From NCBI GenBank assembly GCA_026984895.1, contig JALSRF010000367.1, positions 1 to 6,465 of the forward strand: DNA of 6,465 nt, written 5' to 3'. Shown piece by piece: positions 5,273 to 6,465 of this stretch (position 1 is the first letter of the stretch; each line of letters starts with the position of its first letter). The notes under the pieces are model-generated. The model was not told the DNA's origin, ran no database searches, and was given only the letters and a program-made list of their open reading frames with translations. Position numbers and translations under genes: made by a program. This stretch comes from Paracoccaceae bacterium (GTDB lineage Bacteria > Pseudomonadota > Alphaproteobacteria > Rhodobacterales > Rhodobacteraceae).

Positions 5273-6465
5273 TCAGTGGGCGTGGCCCTTGTCCCAGTCT
5301 TCCGGCTTCGGGAGAATCTCGAAGGTATGCTCCGGCGGCGGGCTGGACAGGGTCCATTCCAACGAGTCCGCATATTCGTTCCAGTAGTTGTTTTCGGAAA
5401 CGCGCTTGCCCCATTTCAGGGTGTAGACGACGATGCCGATGAACAGCAGGAACGAGGCGAAGGACAGGAAGGCGCCGTAGCTGGACACCTTGTTCCAGTA
5501 GGCGAAGGCCTCCGGGTAGTCGATGTAACGGCGCGGCATGCCCTGACGGCCCAGGAAGTGCTGGGGGAAGAAGGTCAGGTTGGCGCCGATGAACATCATC
5601 CAGAAATGCAGCTTTCCGGCCCATTCGGGATACTGGCGTCCGCTCATCTTGCCGATCCAGTAGTAGATGCCGGCGAAGATGCAGAACACGGCGCCCAGGC
5701 TCATCACATAGTGGAAATGCGCGACCACATAGTAGGTATCGTGGAAGTAGCGGTCGATCGGCGCCTGCGACAGCATGATGCCGGTCACACCGCCGATGGT
5801 GAACAGGAACAGGAAGCCGAAGGCCCAGAGCATCGGCGTCTTGAACTCGATCGAACCGCCCCACATGGTGGCGATCCAGCTGAACACCTTCACGCCCGTG
5901 GGCACCGCGATCACCATGGTTGCCAGCATGAAATAGCTTTGCTGGGTCAGGCTGAGGCCCACCGTATACATGTGGTGCGCCCAGACGACGAAGCCCAGGA
6001 AGCCGATGGCGATCAGCGCCCAGACCATCGGCAGATAGCCAAACAGCGGCTTGCGGCTGAAGGTCGAGATCACATGGGAAATGATGCCGAAGCCGGGCAG
6101 GATGATGATGTAGACCTCGGGATGCCCGAAGAACCACAGGATATGCTGATACAGGATCGGGTCCCCGCCGCCGGCCGGGTCAAAGAAGGTCGTGCCGAAG
6201 TTGCGGTCCATCAGCAGCATGGTGATCGCGCCGGCCAGAACCGGCAGGCTCAGCAGGATCAGCCAGGCGGTGACGAAGATCGACCAGGGAAACAGCGGCA
6301 CCTTGAACAGCGTCATGCCCGGCGCGCGCATGTTCAGAAAGGTGGTGATCATGTTGATCGCGCCAAGGATCGACGAGGCCCCCGACAGGTGCACCGCGAA
6401 GATCGCGAGATCCATCGAGAACCCGCCTTCGTTGACCGAAAGCGGCGGATACAGCACCCAGCCCA
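5273..6465 (-). CDS. ctaD: Cytochrome c oxidase subunit I, aa3-type (partial, 5' end off right edge)
   Basis: The catalytic subunit of the inner-membrane haem-copper oxidase, which reduces oxygen to water and pumps protons. About 396 residues are visible; some 150 N-terminal residues, including the first haem a histidine and the D-channel aspartate, lie outside. Numbering from the V of VLYPP (6457): H112 in GHPEVY and H161-H162 are the CuB ligands, Y116 is the cross-linked tyrosine, K190 in VPTGVK is the K-channel lysine, and H247 and H249 in VVAHFHYV bind haem a3 and haem a. E114 marks an A1-type enzyme. The C-terminus is complete (NYWNEYADSLEWTL to the end at 5273) and typical of alphaproteobacterial CtaD. 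The frame continues upstream as G-W before the V, so the GTG at 6457 is not a start. All visible ligands are intact. The name coxA is also used. Confidence 0.98.
   Translation of the reverse strand, partial: GWVLYPPLSVNEGGFSMDLAIFAVHLSGASSILGAINMITTFLNMRAPGMTLFKVPLFPWSIFVTAWLILLSLPVLAGAITMLLMDRNFGTTFFDPAGGGDPILYQHILWFFGHPEVYIIILPGFGIISHVISTFSRKPLFGYLPMVWALIAIGFLGFVVWAHHMYTVGLSLTQQSYFMLATMVIAVPTGVKVFSWIATMWGGSIEFKTPMLWAFGFLFLFTIGGVTGIMLSQAPIDRYFHDTYYVVAHFHYVMSLGAVFCIFAGIYYWIGKMSGRQYPEWAGKLHFWMMFIGANLTFFPQHFLGRQGMPRRYIDYPEAFAYWNKVSSYGAFLSFASFLLFIGIVVYTLKWGKRVSENNYWNEYADSLEWTLSSPPPEHTFEILPKPEDWDKGHAH

Noticed and set aside
4549..5442. 297-codon open frame on the plus strand
   Set aside because: It is antisense to DUF2244 and the end of ctaD and has no recognisable domain.
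5241..6137. 298-codon open frame on the minus strand
   Set aside because: It is a shifted frame of ctaD, rich in His/Arg, without motifs.

Overview
The window is GC-rich DNA from an alphaproteobacterium, most likely of the Rhodobacterales (Rhodobacter/Paracoccus/roseobacter type). This rests on an alphaproteobacterial aa3-type cytochrome oxidase subunit I, the CarA and YqeY sequences, a CtrA-type palindrome, and GANTC (CcrM-type) sites that fall mostly between genes. The assignment comes from reading the sequence; no database was searched.

Layout, left to right. (1) Bases 1-2037, minus strand: a membrane glycosyltransferase of family GT2 with an N-terminal MshEN-type (c-di-GMP-binding) domain. 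Its 3' end lies beyond the left edge, and its visible C-terminus is a collagen-like Gly-X-Y tail. (2) 2038-2112: a 75-bp gap holding a perfect CtrA-type palindrome. (3) 2113-3306, minus: carA, the small subunit of carbamoyl-phosphate synthetase. (4) 3307-3487: a divergent promoter region. (5) 3488-3952, plus: a GatB/YqeY-domain protein. (6) 3953-4144: a very GC-rich spacer between converging genes, with a 15-bp tandem repeat. (7) 4145-4558, minus: a small secreted PEBP (YbhB/YbcL-like) protein. (8) 4559-4725: a spacer with a candidate promoter and 12-bp tandem repeats. (9) 4726-5250, minus: a DUF2244 membrane protein. (10) 5273-6465, minus: ctaD/coxA, cytochrome c oxidase subunit I, with its 5' end beyond the right edge.

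Functional groups. ctaD and the DUF2244 gene are 22 bp apart and probably share a transcript. carA and the YqeY gene diverge, each from its own sigma-70-like promoter. The glycosyltransferase follows carA but has its own regulatory site. A CtrA box in front of an enzyme with a c-di-GMP-binding domain suggests a surface polysaccharide controlled both by the CtrA programme and by c-di-GMP. This is the most interesting part of the window.

Most of the other long open frames are antisense or frame-shifted shadows, as expected at this GC content.
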